A DNA stretch of 12,805 bases from an uncultured Collinsella sp. GTDB lineage: Bacteria > Actinomycetota > Coriobacteriia > Coriobacteriales > Coriobacteriaceae. Numbering within the stretch: position 1 is the stretch's first letter; each line of letters starts with the position of its first letter. Location of the stretch: NCBI GenBank assembly GCA_905209765.1, contig CAJLUE010000048.1:1-12805 (forward strand), given 5' to 3'. Below, in pieces: positions 1-7,007 of this stretch. The notes under the pieces are model-generated. The model did no database searches. It saw nothing but the letters and a program-made list of their open reading frames with translations, and was not told the origin of the DNA. Both the position numbers and the translations under genes were made by a program.

Positions 1-65
1 CTGCGGAAACGCGGGGTCCGTTCAGGCTGTTGCGTTGAGATTGAAAATCAACCATTACGTGGGAG

Positions 66-84
66 ACGCGCCGTGACGGCGCGC
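66..84. repeat. GC-rich palindrome upstream of aroF
   Basis: An 8-bp inverted repeat (67-74 with 76-83) centred on one base, giving a practical hairpin of 7 bp with a TGA loop. Only a weak T tract (CTTTAGG) follows, so it could be the degraded terminator of a gene off the left edge or a protein binding site. Sequence-based; function unknown. Confidence 0.35.
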
Positions 85-111
85 TTTAGGCGGCAAAAGC
101 GAGTCAGATAG

Positions 112-117
112 TATAAA
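112..117 (+). promoter_or_regulatory. possible -10 element for the aro operon
   Basis: TATAAA at 112-117, in the only AT-rich stretch before aroF, matches a sigma-70 type -10 box. No good -35 hexamer is visible at 16-18 bases upstream, so the assignment is tentative. A start near 124 would give a leader of about 70 nt before aroF. Confidence 0.3.
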
Positions 118-134
118 CTCACATGCACATATAT

Positions 135-160
135 AACGGCTCGCGATGCGGGCCGTTTTT
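135..160 (+). terminator. terminator-like hairpin in the aroF leader
   Basis: AACGGC (135-140) pairs perfectly with GCCGTT (152-157). An inner 3-bp stem (142-144 with 148-150) sits inside, and a T run lies at 156-160. This is the form of a short intrinsic terminator. It lies 34 nt before the aroF start and after the only plausible -10 element. It may therefore end transcription from an upstream gene, or act as an attenuator in the aro leader. No antiterminator partner was identified. Confidence 0.4.
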
Positions 161-193
161 GCAAGGGCTATCCATCGAGGTGAGAGGCACACC

Positions 194-1219
194 ATGATTG
201 CGATTTTAAAGCAGAGCGCCAGCGATGAGGCCATCAGCCACATCGTCAGCTGGATCGAGAAAAAAGGACTCAAGACCGACGTCTCGCGCGGCGAGAACGA
301 GACCATCATCGGCCTGGTGGGCGATACGACCAAGATCGACCCGTTCCTGCTCGAGTCCATGGACGTCGTCGAGCGCGTGCAGCGCGTCTCCGAGCCGTTC
401 AAGCGCGCCAACCGCAAGTTCCACCCTGAGGACTCCGTCATCGACTGCGGCCACGGCGTCAAGATCGGCGGCGACCAGTTCCAGGTCATCGCCGGCCCGT
501 GCTCCGTCGAGGGCGAGAACCTCATCCGCATCGCCCGCCGCGTGAAGGCCGCCGGCGCCACGATGCTGCGCGGCGGCGCCTACAAGCCCCGCACCTCCCC
601 GTACGCCTACCAGGGCATGGGTCCCGCCGGCCTGGACCTGCTGTGCGAGGCATCCGCCGAGCTCGACATGCCGATCGTCACCGAGATCATGGACCCGCGC
701 GACGTGCAGGTCTTCCTCGACAAGAAGATCGACGTCATGCAGATTGGCGCTCGCAACGCCCAGAACTTCCCCCTGCTCAAAGAGGTCGGCAAGACGCAGA
801 CCCCGATCCTGCTCAAGCGCGGCATGTCCGGCACCGTCGACGAGCTGCTTATGGCAGCCGAGTACATCATGAGCGAGGGCAACGACAACGTCATCCTGTG
901 CGAGCGCGGCATCCGCACCTTCGAGACCCGCACCCGCAACACCTTCGATCTCAACGCCGTGCCGGTGCTGCACCACCTGTCGCACCTGCCCGTCGTCGCC
1001 GACCCCAGCCACGCCACCGGTTACACCCGCTATGTTGAGCCCATGGCGCTCGCCGCGACCGCCTGCGGCGCCAACGGTCTGGAGATCGAGGTCCACGACG
1101 ACCCGAGCCACGCTTGGTCCGACGGTGCCCAGGCCCTCACCCCCGACCAGTTCGACGACACCATGCGCCGCATCCGCGCCATCCGCGAGGTCGTCTGCCA
1201 AGAGACCGTTCAGGAGTAG
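194..1219 (+). CDS. aroF: 3-deoxy-7-phosphoheptulonate (DAHP) synthase, type I-beta
   Basis: First enzyme of the shikimate pathway: condenses PEP with erythrose 4-phosphate to DAHP in the cytosol. The 341-residue protein has a ferredoxin-like regulatory domain (about residues 1-70) and then a TIM barrel, the architecture of Thermotoga-type DAHP synthase. In that family the N-terminal domain mediates feedback inhibition by Tyr or Phe. Barrel motifs seen are GPCSVE (101-106), KPRTSPYAYQG (131-141), QIGARNAQN, LLKRGMSGT and DPSHATG. C103, H273, E299 and D310 line up with the metal ligands of the family. I chose the ATG at 194 because GAGGTGAGAG lies just upstream and the family begins close to MIAIL; an ATG at 146 in the same frame would add 16 unrelated residues and has no ribosome site. 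It is the first gene of the cluster, 3 nt before tyrA. Confidence 0.96.
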   Translation: MIAILKQSASDEAISHIVSWIEKKGLKTDVSRGENETIIGLVGDTTKIDPFLLESMDVVERVQRVSEPFKRANRKFHPEDSVIDCGHGVKIGGDQFQVIAGPCSVEGENLIRIARRVKAAGATMLRGGAYKPRTSPYAYQGMGPAGLDLLCEASAELDMPIVTEIMDPRDVQVFLDKKIDVMQIGARNAQNFPLLKEVGKTQTPILLKRGMSGTVDELLMAAEYIMSEGNDNVILCERGIRTFETRTRNTFDLNAVPVLHHLSHLPVVADPSHATGYTRYVEPMALAATACGANGLEIEVHDDPSHAWSDGAQALTPDQFDDTMRRIRAIREVVCQETVQE

Positions 1220-1222
1220 CCC

Positions 1223-2137
1223 ATGGGTACGGTGAGAAACGCACGCGTTAACCAGGGTGGCCCCAAGTGCGCCGGCATCGTGGGCCTGGGCCTCATCGGC
1301 GGCAGCTTTGCCCGCGGCTATGCGCAGGCGGGCGTTCGCGTGCTTGCCTGGGACCCCAACGATGACGTGATGACGGCCGCCAGCATGGGCACCGTTGCCG
1401 GCGAGCTCAACGACGAGACGCTCGGCGAATGCGACATCATCGTCCTGGCATGCTACCCCGAGGCCTGCATCGAGTGGCTCGAGGCGCACGCCCAGGCACT
1501 CGCCGACGCCACCGACACCGAGGCCATCATGGGCCCCGTGGTGATCGACACCGTGGGCGTCAAGGGTATCGTGTGCGAGCGCGCCTTCGAGCTTGCCCGC
1601 GAGCACGGTTTTTACTTTGTGGGCGCGCACCCCATGGCGGGCACGCAGTTCTCGGGCTACGCGCATTCCCGCGCCGACCTGTTCCAGGGCGCACCGCTCG
1701 TGCTCGTACCGCCCGCAGTGGACGACGCACTTAAGCTGGAGCTTTTGGGCCAGGTGCGCGAGATGGTACGTCCCTTGGGCTTTGGCAAGTTCAGCGTAAC
1801 GAGCGCTGCCGAGCACGACCGCGTCATCGCCTTTACGAGCCAGCTCGCGCACGTCGTCTCCAACGCCTATGTTAAGAGCCCGACCGCTCAGGTCCACCAC
1901 GGCTTTTCGGCCGGTAGCTACCGCGACCTCACCCGCGTGGCGCACCTCAACCCGCAGATGTGGTCCGAGCTCATGATCGACGACGCCGATGCGCTCGCCT
2001 TCGAGATCGACCATCTGATCGACTCGCTCGGCGCCTACAGCCGTGCCCTTAAGGACCGCGACCAGCGCTATCTGGAGAATCTCCTTGCCGAGGGCGACCG
2101 TATCAAGCGCGCACTCGACGACGAGAGCGCCCACTAG
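1223..2137 (+). CDS. tyrA: prephenate dehydrogenase
   Basis: Oxidatively decarboxylates prephenate to 4-hydroxyphenylpyruvate, the tyrosine branch. The 304-residue protein has an N-terminal Rossmann fold with GLGLIGGS (21-28), then GAHPMAG (134-140) carrying the conserved His-Pro, and a C-terminal helical dimerisation domain with HHGFSAGSYRDLTRVA and MWSELMIDD. There is no chorismate mutase domain and no C-terminal ACT domain, so Tyr feedback is not obvious in this protein. The segment usually written D-x-G-S-x-K reads DTVGVK (109-114), with Gly where a Ser is common; I recall similar forms in Firmicutes. Start at 1223 is supported by AGGAG at 1212-1216, inside the end of aroF. A 36-nt gap follows before aroB. 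Confidence 0.94.
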   Translation: MGTVRNARVNQGGPKCAGIVGLGLIGGSFARGYAQAGVRVLAWDPNDDVMTAASMGTVAGELNDETLGECDIIVLACYPEACIEWLEAHAQALADATDTEAIMGPVVIDTVGVKGIVCERAFELAREHGFYFVGAHPMAGTQFSGYAHSRADLFQGAPLVLVPPAVDDALKLELLGQVREMVRPLGFGKFSVTSAAEHDRVIAFTSQLAHVVSNAYVKSPTAQVHHGFSAGSYRDLTRVAHLNPQMWSELMIDDADALAFEIDHLIDSLGAYSRALKDRDQRYLENLLAEGDRIKRALDDESAH

Positions 2138-2173
2138 ACCACCCATCACGCCAGGTCGAAAGGACCGAAGCTT

Positions 2174-3280
2174 ATGGCGATTACCATCGATATCGACACC
2201 GCACGCCCCTACCAGGTGCATGTGGGCACGTTTTTGCTGGAGCAGGCGGGCCCGCTCGTCCGCGCCACCGCCGGCGGCACCCGCGCCGTCATCGTGACGG
2301 ACACCAACGTGGGCCCCCTCTACCAGATGCCCGTTAAGCAGAGCCTCGAATCCGCAGGCTACGAGGTGAGCATCTGCACCTTCGAGGCCGGCGAGGCCCA
2401 TAAGCGTGCCGAGACCTACGTTGCCATCTTGGAGTTTGTGGCCGAGCACGAGCTTTCGCGCTCCGACGTGATCGTGGCGCTCGGCGGCGGCGTCGTGGGC
2501 GACGTGGCGGGCTTTGTGGCCGCCACCTACATGCGCGGCTGCAAGTTTGTGCAGATTCCCACAAGCCTGCTCGCCATGGTGGATTCGTCGGTCGGCGGCA
2601 AGACGGCCATCGACCTGGCAGCCGGCAAGAACCTGGCCGGCGCCTTTTGGCAGCCGAGCGTGGTCATCGCCGACGTAGGGTGCCTGGCAACCCTCACGTC
2701 CGAGCAGTTCGCCGACGGCTGCGGCGAGGTCGTCAAGCACGCCGTGATTGCCGACCCCGAGCTCTTCGCCGAGCTGGAGAAAACCCCGCTCACGCTGGAG
2801 CTGCTGAACCGCGACGTGGCCCGCGTGGCGCTCATCATCGCCCGCAATATCGACATTAAGCGCGCCGTGGTCGTTGCCGACGAGCGCGAAACCAATCAGC
2901 GCAAGCTTCTCAACTTTGGCCACAGCGCCGGGCACGCCGTCGAAGCCTGCGAGCACTTTGAGCTCGGCCACGGCAACTGCGTGTCCATCGGCATGGGCAT
3001 CATCACGCGTGCCGCAGCCCTGCATGGCGTTTGCGATGCCGAGCTGCCCGATCGTATTGAGGAGCTCTGCGCCCGCCACGGCCTCAAGACCCGCTGTGAC
3101 CTAGATGCCGATGCCGTCTTTGCCGAGGCGCTCCACGACAAAAAGCGCGCGGGCGACACCATCGACCTGGTAATTCCGCACGACATTGGCCGTTGCAGCA
3201 TCGACCGCACGCCGCTTTCCACCTTCCACGATTTGATTGCCGAGGGCCTCGGCCAGAAGGGAGACGCTTCCGCATGTTAG
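2174..3280 (+). CDS. aroB: 3-dehydroquinate synthase
   Basis: Converts DAHP to 3-dehydroquinate (shikimate step 2) using NAD and a divalent metal, usually zinc. Length 368 residues is normal. Visible motifs: the NAD and substrate loop LGGGVVGDVAGFVAATYMRG (103-122), IPTSLLAMVDSSVGGKTA (128-145), DGCGEVVKHA (181-190), NFGHSAGHAVE (247-257) and LGHGNCVSIGM (264-274). E185, H250 and H266 are the expected metal ligands. The last motif has HGN where most homologues have HGE, a small oddity. ATG at 2174 follows AAAGGA at 2159-2164. The 3' end overlaps aroA by 7 nt, suggesting translational coupling. Confidence 0.96.
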   Translation: MAITIDIDTARPYQVHVGTFLLEQAGPLVRATAGGTRAVIVTDTNVGPLYQMPVKQSLESAGYEVSICTFEAGEAHKRAETYVAILEFVAEHELSRSDVIVALGGGVVGDVAGFVAATYMRGCKFVQIPTSLLAMVDSSVGGKTAIDLAAGKNLAGAFWQPSVVIADVGCLATLTSEQFADGCGEVVKHAVIADPELFAELEKTPLTLELLNRDVARVALIIARNIDIKRAVVVADERETNQRKLLNFGHSAGHAVEACEHFELGHGNCVSIGMGIITRAAALHGVCDAELPDRIEELCARHGLKTRCDLDADAVFAEALHDKKRAGDTIDLVIPHDIGRCSIDRTPLSTFHDLIAEGLGQKGDASAC

Positions 3281-4593
3281 CCCGCATCACCCCGTCCCCG
3301 CTCAAGGGCACCGTTCCCGCCATCGCGTCCAAATCGATGGCGCATCGCCTCATCATCTGCGCCGCACTTGCCAACGGCGAGACGCACGTTACCTGCAACA
3401 CCACCTGCGCCGATATCGAGGCCACGGTGCGCTGCCTCACGGCGCTCGGCGCCCGCATCGAGACCGTCGAGGACGGCTTCCAGGTTCACCCCACCATGAA
3501 GAGCATTGAATTTGGCCTGCTCAAGGCCCTTGCCGGCGGCACGCTCGACTGCGGTGAGAGCGGCTCCACGCTGCGCTTTATGCTGCCTGTCGCCTGCGCG
3601 CTGGGCGCGGAGGCCACCTTCGTGGGCCAGGGCCGCCTGGGTGCCCGCCCGCTCTCCCCGCTCTCGGACGAGATCATTGCCGCCGGTTGCGACCTGCAGG
3701 GCCTGGGCGGTTTTCCGCTCAAGACAAGCGGCCGTATGCGCCCGGGCACCTTTGTGCTTCCGGGCAACGTGAGCTCGCAGTATATCTCCGGCCTGCTGCT
3801 GGCGGCCCCGTTGCTGGCTCAGCCCTCCTGCGTGCAGGTGACCGGCCTCATCGAGAGCCGCCCCTATATCAACCTGACCATCCAGGCCATGAAGGCCTTT
3901 GGTGTCGAGGTCAACGTCGAGCGTATTCCGGCCAAGGACGGCCAGCCCGAGGTCACGAACTTCCGCGTGAGCAGCGGCTCGTACCGCACGCCCGGCAGCG
4001 TAGCCGTCGAGGGCGACTGGTCCAACGCCGCCTTTTGGCTATGCGCCGGCGCCATCGGCACCGACCCCATCACCGTCGAGGGCGTGTCGCTGAGCTCCGC
4101 GCAGGGCGACCGCAACGTGCTCGCCGCGCTTTCGCGCTTTGGCGCCCGCATCGTGCGCTCCACCAATGCCGCCACCGTCCAGTCCGACAAGCTCGCCGGC
4201 TTTGAGATGAGCGCCCACGACATTCCGGACCTGGTGCCCGTCATCTCGGCCGTGGCATCGCTGGCTCAGGGCCGCACGTTCATCCGTGACTGCGCGCGCC
4301 TGCGCATCAAGGAATCCGACCGTCTGGTCACCACCACCCGCGAGCTCACCGCGCTGGGCGCGCAGGTGCGCATCGCCGGTGACGACCTCATCATCAAGGG
4401 CGTCGATGCCCTTACCGGCGGCGAGGTCGATTCGCACAACGACCACCGCATCGCCATGATGGCCGCCATCGCCGCGAGTCGCGCCACCGGCGAGGTCGTG
4501 ATCCACGGCGCCGAGGCCGTCAACAAGTCCTATCCTGATTTCTTCGACCACTACCGCTTGTTGGGCGGCAAGGTCACGCTCGAGGAGGAATAG
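3274..4593 (+). CDS. aroA: 5-enolpyruvylshikimate-3-phosphate (EPSP) synthase
   Basis: Transfers the enolpyruvyl group of PEP to shikimate 3-phosphate (step 6). The 439-residue protein shows the two-domain EPSP synthase motif series: ASKSMAHRLI (18-27, with K20 and S21), LDCGESGSTLRFMLP (91-105), GARPLSPL, SSQYISGLLLAAPL (167-180), DIPDLVPVISA (316-326) with the catalytic-type Asp, RIKESDRL (344-351) and SHNDHRIAMM (387-396). The PEP loop reads GESGSTLR rather than the GNAGTAMR of E. coli; I recall the former from clostridial-type enzymes. The start at 3274 overlaps the aroB stop by 7 nt and has AGAAGGGAG at 3255-3263. An in-frame ATG at 3193 lies inside aroB and would add 27 unrelated residues. 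aroC starts 1 nt after the stop. Confidence 0.96.
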   Translation: MLARITPSPLKGTVPAIASKSMAHRLIICAALANGETHVTCNTTCADIEATVRCLTALGARIETVEDGFQVHPTMKSIEFGLLKALAGGTLDCGESGSTLRFMLPVACALGAEATFVGQGRLGARPLSPLSDEIIAAGCDLQGLGGFPLKTSGRMRPGTFVLPGNVSSQYISGLLLAAPLLAQPSCVQVTGLIESRPYINLTIQAMKAFGVEVNVERIPAKDGQPEVTNFRVSSGSYRTPGSVAVEGDWSNAAFWLCAGAIGTDPITVEGVSLSSAQGDRNVLAALSRFGARIVRSTNAATVQSDKLAGFEMSAHDIPDLVPVISAVASLAQGRTFIRDCARLRIKESDRLVTTTRELTALGAQVRIAGDDLIIKGVDALTGGEVDSHNDHRIAMMAAIAASRATGEVVIHGAEAVNKSYPDFFDHYRLLGGKVTLEEE

Positions 4594-4594
4594 C

Positions 4595-5692
4595 ATGTCC
4601 TCGACCTTTGGCAACGTCTTGCACTTAAGCATCTTCGGCCAGTCGCACTCCCCCGCCATCGGCTGCTCGCTCGACGGCATTCCGGCAGGTATCGCCGTTG
4701 ACCTGGAGCAGCTGCAGGCCTTTTTGGACCGTCGCGCCCCCGGCCGTGACGAAACCGCGACCAAGCGCCGCGAGGCCGACGCCGCCCACATTATCGCCGG
4801 CATAGTTGATGGACACACCACGGGCGCGCCTATCGCCGCGATCATCGAGAACACCAACACGCGCTCCAAGGACTACTCCGAGCTGCGCCGCAAGCCCCGC
4901 CCGGGCCATGCGGATTTCCCGGCACGCGTGAAGTACCACAACATGCACGACGTCGCCGGCGGCGGACACTTCTCCGGCCGCCTGACGGCACCCCTGTGCA
5001 TCGCGGGCGGCATCGCGCTGCAGGCGCTCGAGGCCCGCGGCATCAAGGTGATGGCGCACGTGGCGCAGATCGGTGGCATCTCCGATCTGCCCATGGACGA
5101 CATGGTCTATCGCGAGGCCGATCGCAAGGCGATCCTTTCGAACGACCTGCCGTGCATTGACGCCGCAGCTGCCGGTCGTATGCGCGAGGAGATCCTGGCC
5201 GCGCGCGACGAGCTCGACAGCATCGGCGGCATCGTGGAGTGCGGCATCTACGGCCTACCCGCGGGCATCGGCGACCCCATGTTCGACGGCATCGAGAACC
5301 GCATCGCGCAAATTGCGTTTGGGATTCCCGCCGTAAAAGGCGTGGAGTTTGGCATGGGCTTTGCCGTCGCCGCCATGCGTGGCAGCGAGAACAACGATCC
5401 GTATCGTATCGACTCCGAAACCGGAGAGATTGCAGTCGAGTCTAACAACGCCGGCGGCATCCTGGGCGGCATTTCGACCGGCGCACCCGTCATGTGGCGC
5501 ATGGCCGTAAAGCCCACGCCCTCCATTGGCCGCGAGCAGCAGACGGTGGATATGGACGCTATGGAAAATGCCGAGCTCTCGGTCCACGGCCGCCACGATC
5601 CCTGCATCGTCCCGCGCGCCGTCCCCGTAGCCGAAGCAGCCGCAGCGCTGGCCATCTGGGACGCCCTCCTAGAAGACGCCGCCCAGCGCTAG
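4595..5692 (+). CDS. aroC: chorismate synthase
   Basis: Last shikimate step: 1,4-elimination of phosphate from EPSP to chorismate, needing reduced FMN. The 365-residue length is typical. Motifs: FGQSHSPAIG (14-23), RRAPGRDETATKRREAD, RPGHADFPARVKY, the glycine-rich GGGHFSGRLTAPL, GSENND, NNAGGILGGISTG and HDPCIVPRAVPV. The first motif is GQSHS where the classical signature is GESHG; the active-site His is retained, and I recall similar forms from clostridia. AGGAGG within 4582-4588 gives a strong ribosome site and the gene follows aroA by one base. The transcript then enters a 169-nt gap filled by an inverted repeat pair. Confidence 0.95.
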   Translation: MSSTFGNVLHLSIFGQSHSPAIGCSLDGIPAGIAVDLEQLQAFLDRRAPGRDETATKRREADAAHIIAGIVDGHTTGAPIAAIIENTNTRSKDYSELRRKPRPGHADFPARVKYHNMHDVAGGGHFSGRLTAPLCIAGGIALQALEARGIKVMAHVAQIGGISDLPMDDMVYREADRKAILSNDLPCIDAAAAGRMREEILAARDELDSIGGIVECGIYGLPAGIGDPMFDGIENRIAQIAFGIPAVKGVEFGMGFAVAAMRGSENNDPYRIDSETGEIAVESNNAGGILGGISTGAPVMWRMAVKPTPSIGREQQTVDMDAMENAELSVHGRHDPCIVPRAVPVAEAAAALAIWDALLEDAAQR

Positions 5693-5706
5693 TCCACCCA
5701 CCCCGA

Positions 5707-5833
5707 GGGTAGTTAATTTGGGACGGGGCTATTTTAACTACCCCCATATGCCAGTCGTTATTTGCCCTGGCACCCATCGACTCGTCGACAGTCAAAGGGT
5801 AGCTAAAAAAGCCCCGTCCCAAATTAACTACCC
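5707..5833. repeat. paired inverted palindromic elements (REP/BIME-like) between aroC and pheA
   Basis: Positions 5707-5743 and 5797-5833 are inverted copies matching at 35 of 37 positions, with the outer 24 bp perfect. They are separated by 53 nt. Each copy is also a palindrome: GGGTAGTTAA (5707-5716) pairs with TTAACTACCC (5734-5743), flanking a loop with GGGACGGGG (5720-5728). The copy at 5797-5833 has the same stem with one G-U pair in RNA. Two inverted copies with a short spacer is the layout of bacterial REP pairs (BIMEs). It could also act as a strong RNA hairpin that stabilises or processes the aro mRNA. No coding potential is convincing here. Confidence 0.8.
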
Positions 5834-5861
5834 CAGGCAACCATTCACGAAAGGGGTCCCT

Positions 5862-7007
5862 ATGGACCTTGCCGACATTCGCCAGGCCATTGATGGCATC
5901 GACAGCACGCTCCTCAACAGTTTTGTCGAACGCATGGACATTGCCACCGAGGTCGCCAAATCAAAAATCGAGATGGGCAAGGCCGTCTTCGACCCCGCCC
6001 GCGAGCGCTCCAAGCTCAACAACCTTGCCGGCCGCGCGCCCGAGCGCTACGAGGCGCAGACCATCACGCTGTTCCGCCTCCTCATGAGCATGAGCAAGGC
6101 CGAGCAGCAGCGCTATATCAACGAGCTCAAGGGCATCACGGTCTCTCAAAAGGTCCGCGCCACTGCCGAGGCCTTCGACACGCCCTTCCCCCAAACTGCC
6201 AGCGTCGCCTGCCAGGGCGTTGAGGGCGCCTACAGCCAAATCGCCGCGTGCAAGCTCTTCGACGTGCCCGATATCGCGTTCTTCGACACCTTCGAAGGTG
6301 TCATGCGCGCCGTGCGAGACGGCTTCTGCGAGTTTGGCGTACTACCCATCGAAAACTCCACCGCGGGCTCGGTCAACGCGGTCTACGACCTGCTCGCGCA
6401 GTTCGACTTCTACATTGTGCGCTCGCTGCGCCTCAAGATCGACCACAACCTACTCGTCAAGCCCGGCACCAAGCTGCAGGATGTTCGCGAGGTCTATAGC
6501 CACGGTCAGGCCATCGCGCAATGCGCCGGCTTTATCGAGGCGCACGATCTGCACGCGACCAAGTATCCCAACACGGCTATGTCGGCCGAGATGGTCGCCA
6601 ACTCCGAGCGCACCGACCTCGCCGCCATCGCCTCGCGCAGCTGTGCCGCGCTGTATGGCCTCGAGGTGCTGGAGCCCAACATTCAGGACTCGGACAACAA
6701 CTACACGCGCTTCGTCGTCATCAGCCGCGAGCCACGCGTCTACCCCGGCGCCAACCGTACCTCGCTCATGATCACCACGGCCAACGAACCGGGCGCCCTC
6801 TATCGCGTGCTCGAGCGCTTCTATGCGCTCAACATCAACCTTATCAAGCTCGAGAGCCGCCCCATCCCCGGACGCGACTTTGAGTTTATGTTCTACTTCG
6901 ATCTGGACTGTCCCTTTGGCAGCAAGGCGCTCGACGACCTGCTCGACTCGATTGACGACGTGTGCGAGAGCTTCACCTACTTTGGCAGCTACACGGAGGT
7001 GCTCTAG
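5862..7007 (+). CDS. pheA: bifunctional chorismate mutase / prephenate dehydratase (P-protein)
   Basis: Makes prephenate from chorismate and then phenylpyruvate, the phenylalanine branch. The 381-residue protein has three parts: an AroQ-type helical chorismate mutase (about 1-90, beginning MDLADIRQAIDGID), a prephenate dehydratase domain (about 113-290) with QGVEGAYSQ, GVLPIENSTAGSVN, YSHGQAIAQC and NNYTRFVVIS, and a C-terminal ACT domain (about 300-375) with NEPGALYRVL and KLESRPIPGRDFEF. The ESRP motif is the classic phenylalanine-sensing element, so Phe feedback inhibition is expected. The start at 5862 has GAAAGGGG immediately upstream; an upstream in-frame ATG at 5718 would translate the palindromic repeat and is rejected. 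The stop abuts the next ATG. Confidence 0.95.
   Translation: MDLADIRQAIDGIDSTLLNSFVERMDIATEVAKSKIEMGKAVFDPARERSKLNNLAGRAPERYEAQTITLFRLLMSMSKAEQQRYINELKGITVSQKVRATAEAFDTPFPQTASVACQGVEGAYSQIAACKLFDVPDIAFFDTFEGVMRAVRDGFCEFGVLPIENSTAGSVNAVYDLLAQFDFYIVRSLRLKIDHNLLVKPGTKLQDVREVYSHGQAIAQCAGFIEAHDLHATKYPNTAMSAEMVANSERTDLAAIASRSCAALYGLEVLEPNIQDSDNNYTRFVVISREPRVYPGANRTSLMITTANEPGALYRVLERFYALNINLIKLESRPIPGRDFEFMFYFDLDCPFGSKALDDLLDSIDDVCESFTYFGSYTEVL

Noticed and set aside
206..3079. A very long open frame on the minus strand (957 codons) opposite aroF, tyrA and aroB
   Set aside because: It is antisense to three well-identified enzymes and low in real protein features; high GC with strong third-position bias removes stops on the opposite strand.
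5718..5861. N-terminal extension of PheA by 48 residues from an upstream ATG
   Set aside because: It would translate the palindromic repeat, has no ribosome site, and the chorismate mutase domain begins naturally at the ATG at 5862 with a strong ribosome site.
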